From: Tubiluchus corallicola
Lineage: Eukaryota > Priapulida > Priapulimorpha > Priapulimorphida > Tubiluchidae
Length of the DNA: 60,000 nucleotides
Direction of reading: 5' to 3'
Assembly (NCBI GenBank): GCA_030141605.1
Contig: JAQGDQ010000036.1
Span: 560,001 to 620,000 of the forward strand
Within the stretch, counting starts at the first letter, position 1. Each line of letters begins with the position of its first letter. Made by a program: the position numbers and the translations under genes. This document shows positions 39,465 through 52,490 of the stretch, in pieces. The notes under the pieces are model-generated. The model had not been told where the DNA came from, searched no databases, and saw only the letters and a program-made list of their open reading frames with translations.

Positions 39465-42400
39465 ACAAACAAAAATAACAATTTTAACAAATAACTGAAC
39501 AGAAGTAAACTCAAGTGAAATGCAACTACTAAATCACACTAAAGTTTATTTAACAATGGCTGCAGTAGACTAAACATACATTCTAACAATATTAGTTATA
39601 AAGTTATAAAATATTACTGCTTGGTTACCAAAAACATATCGTAAAACAGCTATAACTTTTATCAGATTTTAAAACCTTTGACCACTTCCACTAAAGCCAT
39701 TTAAACAGTAAATTAGCAATGCCATTAGAGATACTAGTTAAATAAAAATGAGAATGGGGAAATAGTACTCATGGGTTTTATGTGCACAATGAATATAGTT
39801 AATGGCTTAAAGATATAAACATGAAAAATTAAGACTCGTACCATGTCTTTGTCATAAACAATATGTTAGTACGAGAAGGAAAAAATATTAACGTAAGAAA
39901 TATTAGTATATCACTAAAGAACGAAAAAAATGATATTAGGCAGATAAGAAAAAAATTTAGAGTAGATACATGCCTTGAGACGGTACCATCTCAAAATAAG
40001 TGAAGATAGAAAATGCAAATTAAACTAAAAAAACAGAGCAACACCCTGGTAAAATGTCTATAAAAGGTCTGAAAGATAAAATCGAACACGCAGCTTACAT
40101 TTTTAACGGCACAGCTGTGTTAACGAAGCATCACAAATAACAGCCAAAAGAAGCAGGAAATCAAAGTAAACAGATACAAAGGGCATGTAATGACAAATAC
40201 AGTAAGTCGTCGCTTAATGACCAGTAAAATGAGTTCCAGCAAAATGTGGCCTTACGCCAAATGTCATTACACAAAGCCATACCATCCAAATGTAGATTTG
40301 CATAACAATTTTGACTAGTAATTTCATTATACTTTAATGTAAACTCCACAAACAGAATTTTAGTACACAAAGTGTTTGCAGTTATTCGTCATTAGAGTGA
40401 AATGTAGTAATATACATTGTTACGTGAAAAAAGATGACAAAACAGTTTATCGCAGTTAACATAAAACGTTACTAAATGAAGATTTACTGTATAAGCACTG
40501 CAAAAATTTAAGATGCTAATATTGATGGCATATTATGCTGAATAAAAATATATTGCTGGCAACAGTCTGAAAGTAAGAAGTTGAGAGAACAGATGATTTT
40601 AAATGCAGAAAGCTGTTACTTGTCATATATATGGAAAACACAACTATGAAGTACTGCTGTAAACAGCAGCTGTATAATACACTGCAATTTGCAGAAACAA
40701 GTGTATGAAGCAAAGAAAGAGAGTGGTTTCATCTTTTGAACAGAAAAAATGATTTATATAGTTGATAGCTTTCAAGCAGCATAATGTTTATACATAATGA
40801 TAGATTAGTTAAAAGTGTAAGATTTATTGGCAGACTTTTTGCAGTGCTTAATAAGATAAGGTCACGTCTGAAAAGGAAAACCCTCTTAACAGGTAAATCT
40901 AAAGTGAGTCTTTGGGAACATTAAGAGAAATGTGACAGAATGTTCTGAGTAAAATAACGAATGAAAGGTGAGGGAGTTCTAAAGATCTACAACAGTGACA
41001 ACACAAACTTCAAGCATGTTCTGTGTCTTATGATTAATAAATGACTTAACAACTTTTATTCTAAAATTCGATGAGTGGCATTCATGCTGAATTTATGACA
41101 AAAACGAAAAAATGAAGCATTGGAAATTAAATGGAAAGCCCTTACTTAGACAGAAGATTAGATAGACGAACATGATAAAGTTTGTAAGTGTGGTTCGAAG
41201 TAAAAATTTTGAAATTATTTTCTATACTGTCCTTTTTAAGAAAATGAAAGAAAAAAGATTATTTGGGAAGGTGTTTCAGAGATAATTTTTAGTTCAAAAT
41301 AATCATTGATTCAGAAAAATTTCTTCTTGACATAATGAATCATGTCAGCTCAGCAAGCAAGTATTCGATATGGCAAATTCGTACAATTTACTAACTTACC
41401 GAACTGCAGGCCTATCACACCCGAGTTTCATCTGTGGTCACTAGTAACTAGTAAAGTTACTGATATCATATCAAATTTTATTCAGTGAAATACCAGATGA
41501 TCATAAATGTACTTTAATCTGTATAAATAATTGATACAGGTTGTCTTTTTGTTTCTAGAAATGCATCCATGTGGGTTTATTCAAATGAACTAAGTTGTTA
41601 TTTGTAATTACTATTAATACCATCATCATAGCCATTGTCATTATCATCTGCATTGTTATCATCATTACTATTCATAAATAAATATGCTTATGTTTATAAC
41701 AAATGATGCAAGTTCTGCATGACAATCAGATTTTCATTTAGGTGGCCTTTCCATTAGCAATCTTTAAACTGTTTACGTGTACCCCTTTTTCAATGTTATG
41801 CTCACAGACGATTAATTAGGGGACTGACACACAGTTATCTGGGACAGCAGGTTGTTCATATTAAATTTTAATCAAGGGCGGACTGAACGTAAACAGAAAA
41901 GTTAATTTAGATCAACAGAGGTGTTGGGAAAACTACCTTCTGACAGGGTGCTATAATATTTTTATTTCGCTGCTCAGTCTTGTAATAAAACAGTTAATCA
42001 GGCAGTAGCCTAACTTAGCAGACTAACATGCCAATGAGCAGGCAGCTAACACTGGCCTTTGGAAGAGAGTAAAGCTAAGGTGATTGTTACAAAAAATAAC
42101 GAGTGCTTGTCTTTTCAAATATCCAGGACAGCTTTTTTTACAGCTCCCCTGAAATTTCTGACAAAAGCAGCTTGTACACTTTTATTTCTTTCTTGTTCTT
42201 GTAGATCTAATAACTGAATCACTGAATAACTATAACGACCTTATGCAACCCTGATGTATTCATAGGTATTCTATCATAAGGTATGCGGAGTGTATTATGA
42301 ATGCTAAAGCTTTTTTCCCTGCTCACAGTATATTCTACAATAAAAAACAATACACTGTACATTATAATGTTGGGTTCAGTGATTCTGGATGGGGTGGAGG

Positions 42401-44202
42401 CTGATCCCAGCAAAGTAATGATGTATGCTACATTTCAAAACTGAAAATTGATGAGTAAACCATAAGAATGGCAAAAAATAAATTTCTAAGCAATAATTTC
42501 CATTCATTTAATTAAAAATATTGAAATAATATTAATTTTCCTGTACTGTTTTACCAACTCCTAGTTCAATCAGTGATTGTGTATCAAGCTTTAATGCAAA
42601 TACAGTAAATTACACTACAATTCCAACAGTGAGAAATTATTAGAGTAGCACAGTATAATTACATTATAGGTCTATAAAGCTAAAAGTACTTGGCAAATAC
42701 ATAAAAGTAATTTTTTATTTTCACCTGCCACAAAACGACAAAGTGCTGTAAAGTGAACAAGCACAACTAAAACAGTATTGTGGAATCATTGTAGGATACA
42801 ATGTGAGAAGCAAAGTAATTGACTAAGAACACTACAGATCATTCAAAAAGCAACATTTACTAGACATCCAAAATGAGTTAGGCATTACTGCATAAAAACC
42901 ACTTGTGTTGCTTTCAATGACCCCGCTTATCGAACCTGTGTTACTGCATTATTTTTTCTGCATTTATTTCTATTAAGTTGCTGACACACAGTTAGATACA
43001 CAATAGTGCATTCCAGATGTCTGGTAATCACCATTTAAGAGAGAAAGTGCCTCATTCTGTTACTAGTAATGACAATGTATTGGTGTTAAAGACAGAGAAA
43101 AATGCATCGAAGAAGAAGAGTCGATAATTTGAAAGAAACAGACAACACGATAAAAATGGCATAGGAAAAACGGCACACTTAACAAAATATGTGTTTAGGA
43201 TTAGGGTTACAGTGATGAATAATTATTATGATTATTTTTACCTCTGCCAAGAAAGTTATGCTCCAATGCAATTTGTTTGGCTGTTTTTGTCTGTAAGCCT
43301 ATTTTTTTCAAAATTCAAAGTAGCTAGCAGTTTCCAAGAAACTTTGTGCAGAAAGGTGGGTATAGGGTGCGAAAATGAGAATTTTTTCACAGGTTCTTTT
43401 TTCGCAAAACCTGACTGAACACCAAGCATAAAAAAGCTTTTCTGAAGCTCTTCATGGAGGTCTTAGAGTGAGTACTTAGAACTCCTTTTTTCTTATCTCC
43501 ACCTTGACAAACAACAAAGAGTTAGTTCAGTTCCATTTTGAAAAATTCTCGCTTGTAAAACTGTGTAACACTATACAACCTTTGCTTATTAATGTGTATA
43601 GCCTTATAAGGTGACATGTTACATATATATTTGTCAGATTATTATCATCGCCAGTTAAAAACATAGATAAACACTATGTGGAACATTCGTGCATTATTGA
43701 TTATAAATCTATTTAATGAATAAATACATTTAATAAAAAGTCCTTTGCTAGTCTACATAATACCAATACAGGTTAATTTTTTTAATCAAAAGAATCAGAT
43801 GAATGAGTTTGTTTGGTCTTGGCAGAGATCTGCTTCCTACCGAGCGTATCCCAGTTTTATTATAGAAAGCAACTGCATCAAAATAACATCAAAATGCCAT
43901 TTTCCCTGCACTTTTTTACTGTGCCATTGTTTCTTGTGCCATGTTTACTTACATTGGCATTTTCGCCATTTTTGCCATACACCAAGTACATATATTACCT
44001 ACATGCATACTTATACATACTTAGAGAGATTAGATAATAAAATGGCAATAATAAGAATATGTAATGAGAAAAATAATATACGAAAATAATTTGTGAAAGT
44101 AGATTAATGATATTAAATGAATCAAAATATACAATTTGAAGATCGAAATGCTGTATAAATTAAAGCCAGTAGAGACAGAATTAATTTGAAGTACTTAAAT
44201 AA
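39465..44202. other. Intergenic or far-5' intron sequence, no gene recognised
   Basis: AT-rich, with scattered short open frames that carry no recognisable domain. If the SLC18B1 transcript has upstream non-coding exons, part of this is intron. Confidence 0.4.
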
Positions 44203-44854
44203 CGCAAAAGCATGGGCGCCAGCAGGTGGTCATACGTGCGTCAACAGAGTTTTTTAAATTGAACATTTTTATGGTTAAATAAAATTTTTAGCAGTAAACC
44301 AAAAAACATATCAACTCTTGTTTGTCTGAGCAATAAGAGCAATAATAACTTTTAAACTAGTGAAGTTGCCTGAGGAAATAGTTCCTAACAACCGCAAAAA
44401 AGTCAAAAATGCAGTAAAATGCATGTGTGGCTGAGGAGTTCTGCCGTTTAGCTGTGTCTAGTTGGAAAAATTAGCATGCATGCAACTTATTAAATTTTGT
44501 ATGGACAGTGGGTATGTGTATTTTGTGTGGACAGTGGGAAATTAAGCCTAAGTAATGGGTCATCCGCATTTCAGTGCATTACTAACTTGCTATTAAGATA
44601 TATGACTACTACAATAAAATACAATGAATATTACATAGGTAAATGTAGGTAAAATATATTTAATAAAGCAGAATTTTTCACGTTTATGTGAAAGGAAGTC
44701 TATGTACCAGAATTTTGATCTCAGTTGAAACCTTCAAAATGTGCTTAAATACAGAAAAATGCGTAAACTCCCCCGGACCTCGCTGGGCTCCCCAGACCCG
44801 CTAGCTGCTTGTGTGTCAAATTTTTAAAATTCTAGCGGCGCCCATGTGCAAAAG
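44203..44854. mobile_element. hAT-like non-autonomous element with 8-bp target duplication
   Basis: Element 44211-44846 (636 bp) starts catgggcgcc and ends with the exact inverse ggcgcccatg. It is flanked by cgcaaaag (44203-44210) and tgcaaaag (44847-44854), an 8-bp duplication with one mismatch, as hAT elements leave. The interior lacks a transposase. A GC-richer patch (cccccggacctcgctgggct) lies near its right end. Confidence 0.8.
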
Positions 44855-45989
44855 TATATGAATGAATTAGATAGTATATAACACATTTAAGTGTTTAAAA
44901 ATTACCTGTATAAGTGATTAACTATATGACTGACGTTATTCATTTCTATATTTTGATATTAATGTTTTATTGGATGTAGAGAATTTTATACATTGGCTTA
45001 GGGAGTTCCATGAAATAGTTACACGACGTTGTACTGAATGTAGTACTGTGCAGAAATCTTGATTAGTACGGAATCTGTCCTGATATAAATTACTACTTGC
45101 TGAGGCCTAGTATTGCAATTATGTACACCAGATATTTTAGTGCTATATAAATAGGGTAATATTCCTAAGTAATATCTGTACATGAATTTCGTCATTTCTA
45201 ATTTGTATATGTCCTTTAGTTTCAGAAACTCTAGAGCAATACATGGTGGGGTGGCCGTTGCCTGCAGTTAGTAAAAGCCATTAGTTTAATTATTTTTTGT
45301 GAAGTAATAAAAGTACTTATGAAGTGTGATATCATGACATCACGAGTGCACCGTCAAAAGACAAGTCAGAATGAAAGCAAACACAAAACGAACACAACTT
45401 CACCTTACTATTACGACTATTATTAATATATTAGTTTCATATACCATTATCAAGGTCGTCTGAGTTTACTAAGTACTAATATGATCACATGTATGACAGT
45501 AATTATATTGAATACACTTTGCACAAAAGTCAATAATTACAACACAAGATATAGTTTAGTACCTAATAAAATTACAAAATATATACACGTACGTAATAAC
45601 ACTTAAGTAGATTCTAATTACGGTTTTATATAGCCAGCATTCTCGCATAATTTCTTTTGTACAGCTAATTGGATTTTTAGTTAAGCTTTATTTTTGAGAG
45701 GACCTTCGGTAATGATTTTCCAACATATTTAGGTCAAGTTGATTCTCAGAATTGAATAACCAGAGTAGGGAGAAAACTATACGCCTAAGCAAATTCAATT
45801 AAAAAAGTTCTAAAAAACAATTATCACCACATGTGTCATACTCTGCACAGATTAAATCACAAAATTGACAACTCACTGAACTCAGGCTTCTGTTCTGGCA
45901 AGTTGGCAATCCACCACAATTACCCACATTGAAAGTCTGCTGCAACATGCGCTCCACACCCGAGTGGAATTTACGACGCACCTCACAGT
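44855..45989. other. Unassigned spacer
   Basis: No gene is recognised. On the minus strand, sequence ending ttca followed by gtgagt near 45877 could be a splice donor of an upstream non-coding exon of the SLC18B1-like gene, but this is speculative. Confidence 0.25.
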
Positions 45990-46744
45990 ATTCGAGTTAT
46001 GACATCATTAACGACTTGGTGCCGCCAGGTGTTATTTGGGCTTTTGGCACCGGATTTCAGTAAAAAGTAAATATGTATAATTAACGTCAATTCAGAATTT
46101 CTGACAGTAAAAATTTGTAGCAAATCGAACAATAATATCAATTAGCAAACCACTTGCATTGGAAGTGCTTGCTATTAAGACGCTATTGATATCGCCACTG
46201 ACAAAGAGTTTGCAGAACTCTTAAATAAGATAGAGAAGACATTCACAAATATTTCCAGCACATTAGACTCTAAAGCTTACAAAAGCTGGATTAGTGGAAC
46301 TGCAAACATAAATTTTTTGGAGACCGATATTAAGCAAGATCAGAAAATCATTCTAAAATTGCTAAGATCCAAGCTGACATAGTTAAACTACAGTCAGACC
46401 TCTTTATACCACCTGCTCTGTGACTGCAAAAAGTCATAAGAACTGGATGCATCAACGAACCAAATGAAATTGCTTTCAGAGCTCACAATGTCATCATCAG
46501 AAACATTCTTAAGCATATATGTATCTAGCTACGGATCACACTGATCGATTTTAATGACAAGACCAAAGACAGATATGTCTTGCAAGTGTGTAAGAGTGTC
46601 AACAACGCTGAAGAAGTTTGACACCTCGGTAATTTCAACCCTGACCTCAGCAAATCAAGGCCTGTATTGACCACAATTCGGATTTCACACAAAAAGACCA
46701 CAATGGAACATCTCTAATTTTGAAAAATACTTTATCGTGGAGAG

Positions 46745-46895
46745 TACATAGCCTACTGTATGGCGGCAGATGGTGGGTTTTGTAAAGATTGGTACACCTC
46801 GGGACCGGAAAAAACCATCTTTTATATCCGACGTCCCTTATAGCCGAAGTTGAGTCAGACCGAGAGAGTCTAGACCTGTACTTTTCTGTACTTTT
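46745..46895. mobile_element. Pogo/Tigger-like terminal segment at the 5' side of the Gypsy fragment
   Basis: Read on the minus strand, the segment starts acaggtctagactctctcgg and goes on with tcggctataagggac and cggatataaaagatgg, a pattern like pogo/Tigger termini. It sits where Gypsy reverse transcriptase would be expected. No second end is identified. Confidence 0.45.
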
Positions 46896-46907
46896 GCCCA
46901 TATTTTT

Positions 46908-48465
46908 ATGGATTATTGCTACACATTCGGTGCAAAACAGTTCTCATGGCACTTCGATGAAGTACATATAGAAGCAGTCCGTCAAATTAAGAGAGTGATG
47001 ACTACAGCACCAACCTTGAAATTTTACAGCCAAACAGAGCCAATTACTATCTCTTGTGATGCCAGCATGTCTGGTCTAGGATGTGTCTTACAGCAAAATC
47101 AGCAACCAGTTGCTTTTGGCTCAAAAGCACTTACGGATGCTGAGTGCGCATATGCGCAAATAGAGAAAGAACTTCTGGCAATTGTATTTATAATGAAGAA
47201 GTTCCATACTTTTTTATACGGACCATCTGCCTTTGATCAGAATTTTAGAGAAACCACTATATCAAGTACCACTCAGACTCCAAAGAATGCGACTAAATTG
47301 CAGCAATATGACTTCAAACTAGTGGCTAAAAGAGGCACAGAAATACCAGTTGCAGATGCACTAAGTCGTGCACATCTTGCAGATAGTGGTCCAAACTTAA
47401 CAGATGACTTCAATCACATCTTTTATATCTCTGCAGAAGAAGTCATTAGCACATCGAACATCAATCCAAAGCGATTGGAAGAAGTGAAAAGAGAAACAGT
47501 CACAGATGAAGCACTGCAGGAATTAAAGCGAGTAATTACTTCGCCCGAAGGATGTCCTGAACACAGATTACAGGTTAGCTCTTTTGTGAGGCCATATTTT
47601 GACTTCCAAGAAGAGCTTAGCTACATAGATGGAATCATTTTTAAAGGTGAGAGTGGTTGTACCAAAATCAGTGCAGAAACAAACGCTAGATATAATTCAT
47701 GAAAGCCACCTAGTTATGGTTAAATGTAAACAACTGGCACGAGATATTGTTTATTGGTCAGGTATCAACGAACAGATAGAAGATATTGTATCAAAATGTG
47801 CAACGTATCGAGCACACAGAATGAAGCAACAAAAAGAGCCACTAATGCCATCAGAAATTCCAGAAGGTCCTTGGATACTTGTAGCATCTGATCTGTTTGA
47901 CTGCTTAGGTTACAAGTGGTTAATTTGTACTGACTACTACAGTGAATTTTTTGAGATTGAGAAATTAGAACGAGATTCTAAAGCATCTACGGTCATAAGA
48001 CAACTCAAAAAATGGTTTTGTACCCACGGCATACCTCCATTCAATAGCAATGAGTTTGCTGAATTTGCACATCAATTTGCCTTTGATCATAGCCGCATAT
48101 CACCAAGACACTCACAAGCTTAATGGATTAGTAGAGAAATCAGTTGGTATGGCCAAGAACATACTTATTAAATGTTACGAATCTGGAAAAGATCCGTACT
48201 TAGCGCTACTTAATCACAGAAATACACCAAGAGATGACATGACTGGATCACCGGCGCAAAGAATATTCAACAGAAGAACACGAATGAAATTACCAACAAA
48301 TCCAACACTGTTAAGACCGAAAATACAACAGCCAGAACATATACTAGAAAAGCTACATGAATACAGACAGAAGGCAAAACACTACTTTGACAGATCCAAC
48401 ACTGTTAAGACCGAAAATACAACAGCCAGAACATATACAAAAAAAGCTACATGAATACAAAATGA
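46908..48465 (+). mobile_element. Ty3/Gypsy pol fragment: RNase H and integrase
   Basis: Three overlapping frames (46908-47702, 47629-48123, 48050-48454) together spell the end of a Ty3/Gypsy pol. RNase H shows CDASMSGLGCVLQ, the EKELLAIV acidic motif and VADALSRA. The integrase zinc-binding region is degenerate (KCATYR where CxxC is expected). The integrase core shows VASDLFD and CTDYYSEF for the two Asp and LVEKSVG for the Glu. The TGSPAQRIFNRRTR tail is typical of the K02A2.6-like group. Two frameshifts inactivate it. Reverse transcriptase is missing upstream. Confidence 0.9.
48301..48459 (+). repeat. 65-bp direct duplication inside the integrase tail
   Basis: 48301-48365 recurs at 48395-48459 (94 bp offset), with only a few differences near the 3' end of the unit. 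Both begin tccaacactgttaagaccga. Confidence 0.9.
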
Positions 48466-48918
48466 CTTTCATTACAGCTAAAAATGAATTATGTTCTACT
48501 TCTATCCTCTTTCTTTTGCAAAATATGTAGGAACTGTTTACACGTGTTATTCTACACAAAATTCAGAACACAAATTTTCAAAACATTTTGAAGCAAATGC
48601 ACCTGATGTCAGAAAATGTTAATTAAGAAAAAAAATGCTGTAACTGCAGTATTCATTTATGCATGTATATAAACACTAATAGTATGTTTAAAACGTTAAA
48701 TATTTTACTTGTTACAAACACTAAACTTTATGAATTTCCTGAACATGTACTCAAATGTCGAACAAAAGCAGAGCAATCTTCGCAGGCAAATCATTAGATT
48801 AAGCAAAGTAATAGAAACTTTTTTGCGCTTAGCACAAAACATTTTAAATTAACTAATTATAATGCAGGGATGTAACACTTTTTATTTTTACAACTACTTC
48901 ACATAGTCAATAAGAGTA

Positions 48919-49300
48919 CTAGGAGGCTTTGAGAGTCTTCCAGATCTGGTAAATACTGGCATTTTTGTGCTGAAATTTGAGAACGTTGTGTTTCTGATGT
49001 TGATAGCGTGTTTGGATTAGAAGCTGTTCTGTTACTATATCATGACATTCATTTTCTAGGTAATTTTCTTTCCCAAATATATCTGTTTCTTTGGTCTTCA
49101 GCAAATCACGTCTGTTTCTTCTCCAGACTCTGCCTGATGGAGTAAGTACATTGTATGAACGTGATTGAAGAGGTTGCCTATCTGGAGGTAATAGAAGTGC
49201 TGGCTGCCATTTGTTTTCATGTCTAACTCAAACGGTATCTCCATGTTTTAATGAACTAAGAGTTCTCGACCCTCTGTCAATTTAAAGTTCAACGTTCTAT
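48919..49300 (-). mobile_element. Inverted Gypsy pol C-terminus
   Basis: The minus strand encodes SSLKHGDTV near 49250, NKWQPALLL, SRSYNVLTPSGRVWRRNRRDL and a stop at 48919. This is the extreme C-terminus of K02A2.6-like Gypsy pol (LKPGDxVxV, RSYxVxTxxGxxYRRNRxxL). It should directly follow the integrase tail that ends near 48394 on the other strand, so this part is inverted relative to the rest of the element. Confidence 0.85.
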
Positions 49301-49464
49301 TTGAATTTTGTAAAGGTCCAATAGTCAAAAAAGTTAAAATTTGTGTGGTGAAACTACATAGATTAGAAAAGTGGCAAAGTCAATTTTACTGTTTCATTAA
49401 CTTTAAGGTTGTTTACTATTGTTGTGAACAATGCCATGTTATTGTTTACTTTTGTTTTTTGTTC

Positions 49465-49650
49465 AAAAGAAAGGAGATGTTATGTATTAATGCGTCAGTA
49501 GTTCGGCAACACGCATAATGGTCTACTCTAGTGTATTTCGTTATTTCTACTAGATAGAAATCCAAGTACATCAACATAAATCACTACTCAAACACGATGA
49601 TTATGTCAGCAGGCATGTCAAGTTATTTGAACCAACGTTAAACAACAATA
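49465..49650 (+). mobile_element. Polypurine tract and start of the Gypsy 3' LTR
   Basis: aaaagaaaggaga at 49465-49477 is a polypurine tract, immediately followed by tgttatgtattaatgcg from 49478, a TG-starting LTR as expected for Gypsy. It is on the + strand, in the same orientation as RNase H and integrase. The LTR end and a 5' LTR are not identified, so the end coordinate is approximate. Confidence 0.55.
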
Positions 49651-49998
49651 ATTACTGATAATTATGACATTGCTTATTATCAAGTACTTATAGTCCAAAT
49701 AAAATTAAAATGTTAGTATCTTAAAATGAAAAAAAAACATGAAAAACCGAACCATTTCACTCCAAATTACATAAATAAACATGTTTACTGTGTTGACGTT
49801 TTTTGCCATGATCATGTAATCTAACTCAAGAACACGTTGAAGGTACGTATGCTGCCAATTATATTTTCTTTTTTTTTCAGTAATAAGTATAGTAAACTTT
49901 CTTATTTAAAAGCACGATGTGAGTAGGTAATATATTGAAAGTTTTCTGCATGTGTACTGAAGCATAATTAAAAAACGTTAATCATACGTTTATATTAG

Positions 49999-50695
49999 AT
50001 TAGCCAAAGCCCGCAAAAAGAAAGATAAATTCTCTTTGTCTGTTTACCAATGATCAATAATGTGCTGTCATTCTGCATAGTCATGCAAACTGCTTCTCAG
50101 ATGATAATAGGCCAACAGATCTTACTTACATGTATAAATAATCTATAAGTTATAGATTATAGACTAAAACACTGTAGAACGGCGGGTGACAACAATGCCT
50201 GGAACGACCGCGAAATTTCTCAAACTCAAAGACAATGGATGTTCCATTTAGCGTGCTGCACAGGGGGTAGAAAAAGAACTTCGAAGTACACACCTCCCGT
50301 TTCGTCCAGTATACATCTATCCCAACGAAACCGTCAACATTTTGTAGACCGTTTCGTCCTCTTTCTGCGAGTGTGCATATTTTTTCCCAGCATGCCTAAA
50401 CAGTTGCACAAATTGAGTTTTTCTAGAGGCAGCATTCTGCAAAATTTGCGTGGTTTGGTCCGGGAAAACGCCCGTCACAGGGCGTCATGGCCCTATCCCG
50501 AATTCTAAATATAACTATAACACCCGCCATTGAACGGGCTATCTAACTATTGCTGACACTGCCCCGACACGTTCCCGTTTTCTAGAAATAAGAGGTATTA
50601 GTTTTGCAATTTCTTGCAGAAATTGGTTTAAAATGGCCATTTTTGGAGGTTTTTCGCCTCCCGTTAGTCCCGATTCGAAAAATAAAACCCAATGG
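49999..50695 (+). repeat. ~1 kb repeat family, copy 4
   Basis: Head gattagccaaagcccgcaa, then a direct jump to the central block matching 16270-16460, without the minisatellite. The body block (50270-50690) matches 15115-15510. It is cut near 50690, where the foldback arm begins. This copy shows that the minisatellite is variable within the family. Confidence 0.7.
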
Positions 50696-50708
50696 CAAAT
50701 CGGAAAAC

Positions 50709-50925
50709 GAAAAACAGTTGTAGCAATAAGCTTGTATTACGTACTTGCAAATACTTCTTCAGTTTTGTTGTAAGTAAAATTTTATTGTTCTTCCCGAGGA
50801 AAGTGCCTAGCTGACTGCGTGATGGCCTGCCTACTATGTAGAAAAGTAATGCCTTTTTATTGACTTACTGATTTTTCTCTCCCTCCCTCTCTTTCTCTCT
50901 AAGAGAGAGGGGGAGAGAAACAGAC
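50709..50925 (+). repeat. Foldback repeat, left arm
   Basis: About 200 bp that recur inverted at 52262-52490 (shared ttgtagcaataagc, gtaagtaaaattttattgtt, gctgactgcgtgatgg). The inner end is a palindromic CT/GA tract around ctctctaagagag. It immediately truncates copy 4 of the ~1 kb repeat. Confidence 0.75.
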
Positions 50926-52261
50926 ACACACAAAGAGAGAGATCCTTCTTTTCTTTTTGTTGAAGGTTCTGCCTTTTGTTTCTTGGTCGTAAAAGCATAA
51001 AATTATAATTATGTCTTTGCTTAGTGTACAAATATTTAACTTGTAACAAAATTACATAACTGCGTTATAATTAGCATTTTGTTATAATTACCAGGCTCAA
51101 AGTATATACAATAAAGTAGGGAAAGCCTTCTGCGCAGTAGTTCGCGCAGTTAGTGTCGCCCTGGCGGCTATTCAGTACGGCCTGTTGTTGACAGGTACGC
51201 AACAGCGCAGGCTGTGGGTACTGTAGCAGATGAATTGATGAGACCATCAAAACCAGCCCGGTTAACAGGCGCTCATAAATTGCTCAGCAGTGAGTTGCAA
51301 AAACACAAAAAAATATCTTTTTAAATTTCGCAAGGATGCAGCCAGGTAATTATAATAAAATGTTAATTATAACACAGTTTTGAAACTTTTGTTACTAGTT
51401 AAATGTTTTGTACGCTAAGCAAAGACTGCAAGGCCTACATCTCTCTTTGGCGATTTATAGCAGCTGTTATCTTTTTGAATTTTATTTAAAGCAAGCATAA
51501 GGCATTAAGAATAATTTGTAGTTAAAATAAAAATTATTATAATCATATCTCATAAAAATTAATAGGCTTATTTACAAAAGAAGTTAAGAAAGTTGATCAA
51601 AAGAAAGAATACCTGGTTCATGTAGTATTCGATTTCTGGAGAAATATTTTTTCTAAAAAACATTTCTATTTCATATGTTCTTATCAGGAAATATAACTTG
51701 AAGAAATATTAGGCCGGACTTTCATGTGTAATACCTTTCATAGAAAAAATCGATTTTTTCAGAAGAGCAAATACTTTTCCAGAACATAACTTAATCTAAG
51801 CATCTGCATGTTTTGTTAATTCCAAGTTAAAAAATGTTTAAAAAGCATATAATCATACATTGGCCTTTGTTATGAGTTGGAGTTAGTTATAAAATTACGT
51901 TGAACAAGCAGAGATGCATTTACGACATTACTCCTCTTTTTTATTATCAGTGAACAAAAAATAACTGAAGGAAACATCAGAGCTGTCATCCTAAGCAGCC
52001 GACATAACTTCCACCTCTATAACAACCAACTAACTATGTCAAAACCTAGTTAAAGAATTCAGGCGAGAAGCATAAATTGCACGCATATCTTTAATAATTT
52101 TTTCATTTTCATTTAAGTAAGGTGAGTGTGTTAATGACCGTATGGTCGTACACTCACCTCACACTACTCAAATCATTTTATTTATTGTTTATTTATGTGT
52201 ACAATATTGTATTTTGATGTGTGAAATAAAATTCATAGTTCATAGTTCCGTCTTTCTTTTA
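50926..52261. other. Spacer between the foldback arms
   Basis: No transposase frame is visible. A distinctly GC-richer patch lies at 51125-51300 (cgcgcagttagtgtcgccct). The 3' part (52190-52245) resembles a LINE/SINE 3' tail (gtgaaataaaattcatag). The arms plus spacer may be one non-autonomous element or two inverted copies of a short repeat. Confidence 0.4.
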
Positions 52262-52490
52262 ACTCTCTCTCTCTCCCTCTCTTTCTCTCTAAGAGAGGCA
52301 GGGAGAGAAAAATCAATAAATCAATGAAAAATGCATTGCTTCGTTACATAGCAGGCAGCCCATCACGCAGTCAGCTAGCCTCTTTCCTCAGGAAAAACAA
52401 TAAAATTTTACTTACAAGAAAACTGAGCAGGCATTTGCAAGTACATAATGCTTATTGCTACAATTTTTTTCCTTTTCATGAAACGTTTTC
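52262..52490 (-). repeat. Foldback repeat, right arm
   Basis: Inverted partner of 50709-50925. It contains the same CT-rich palindromic core (ctctctaagagag at about 52285) at its inner end and the ttgcaagtacataatgctta block at its outer end. Confidence 0.75.

Noticed and set aside
45990-46100. 5' LTR end and primer-binding site of the Gypsy element (ttggtgccgccagg, ttttggcaccgg)
   Set aside because: The sequence is suggestive, but no similarity to the 3' LTR start at 49478 is visible, so it cannot be called an LTR boundary.
51220-51290. Possible hammerhead ribozyme (gatgag with later caaaac)
   Set aside because: The conserved CUGAUGA and GAAA core boxes are not both present with pairing stems.
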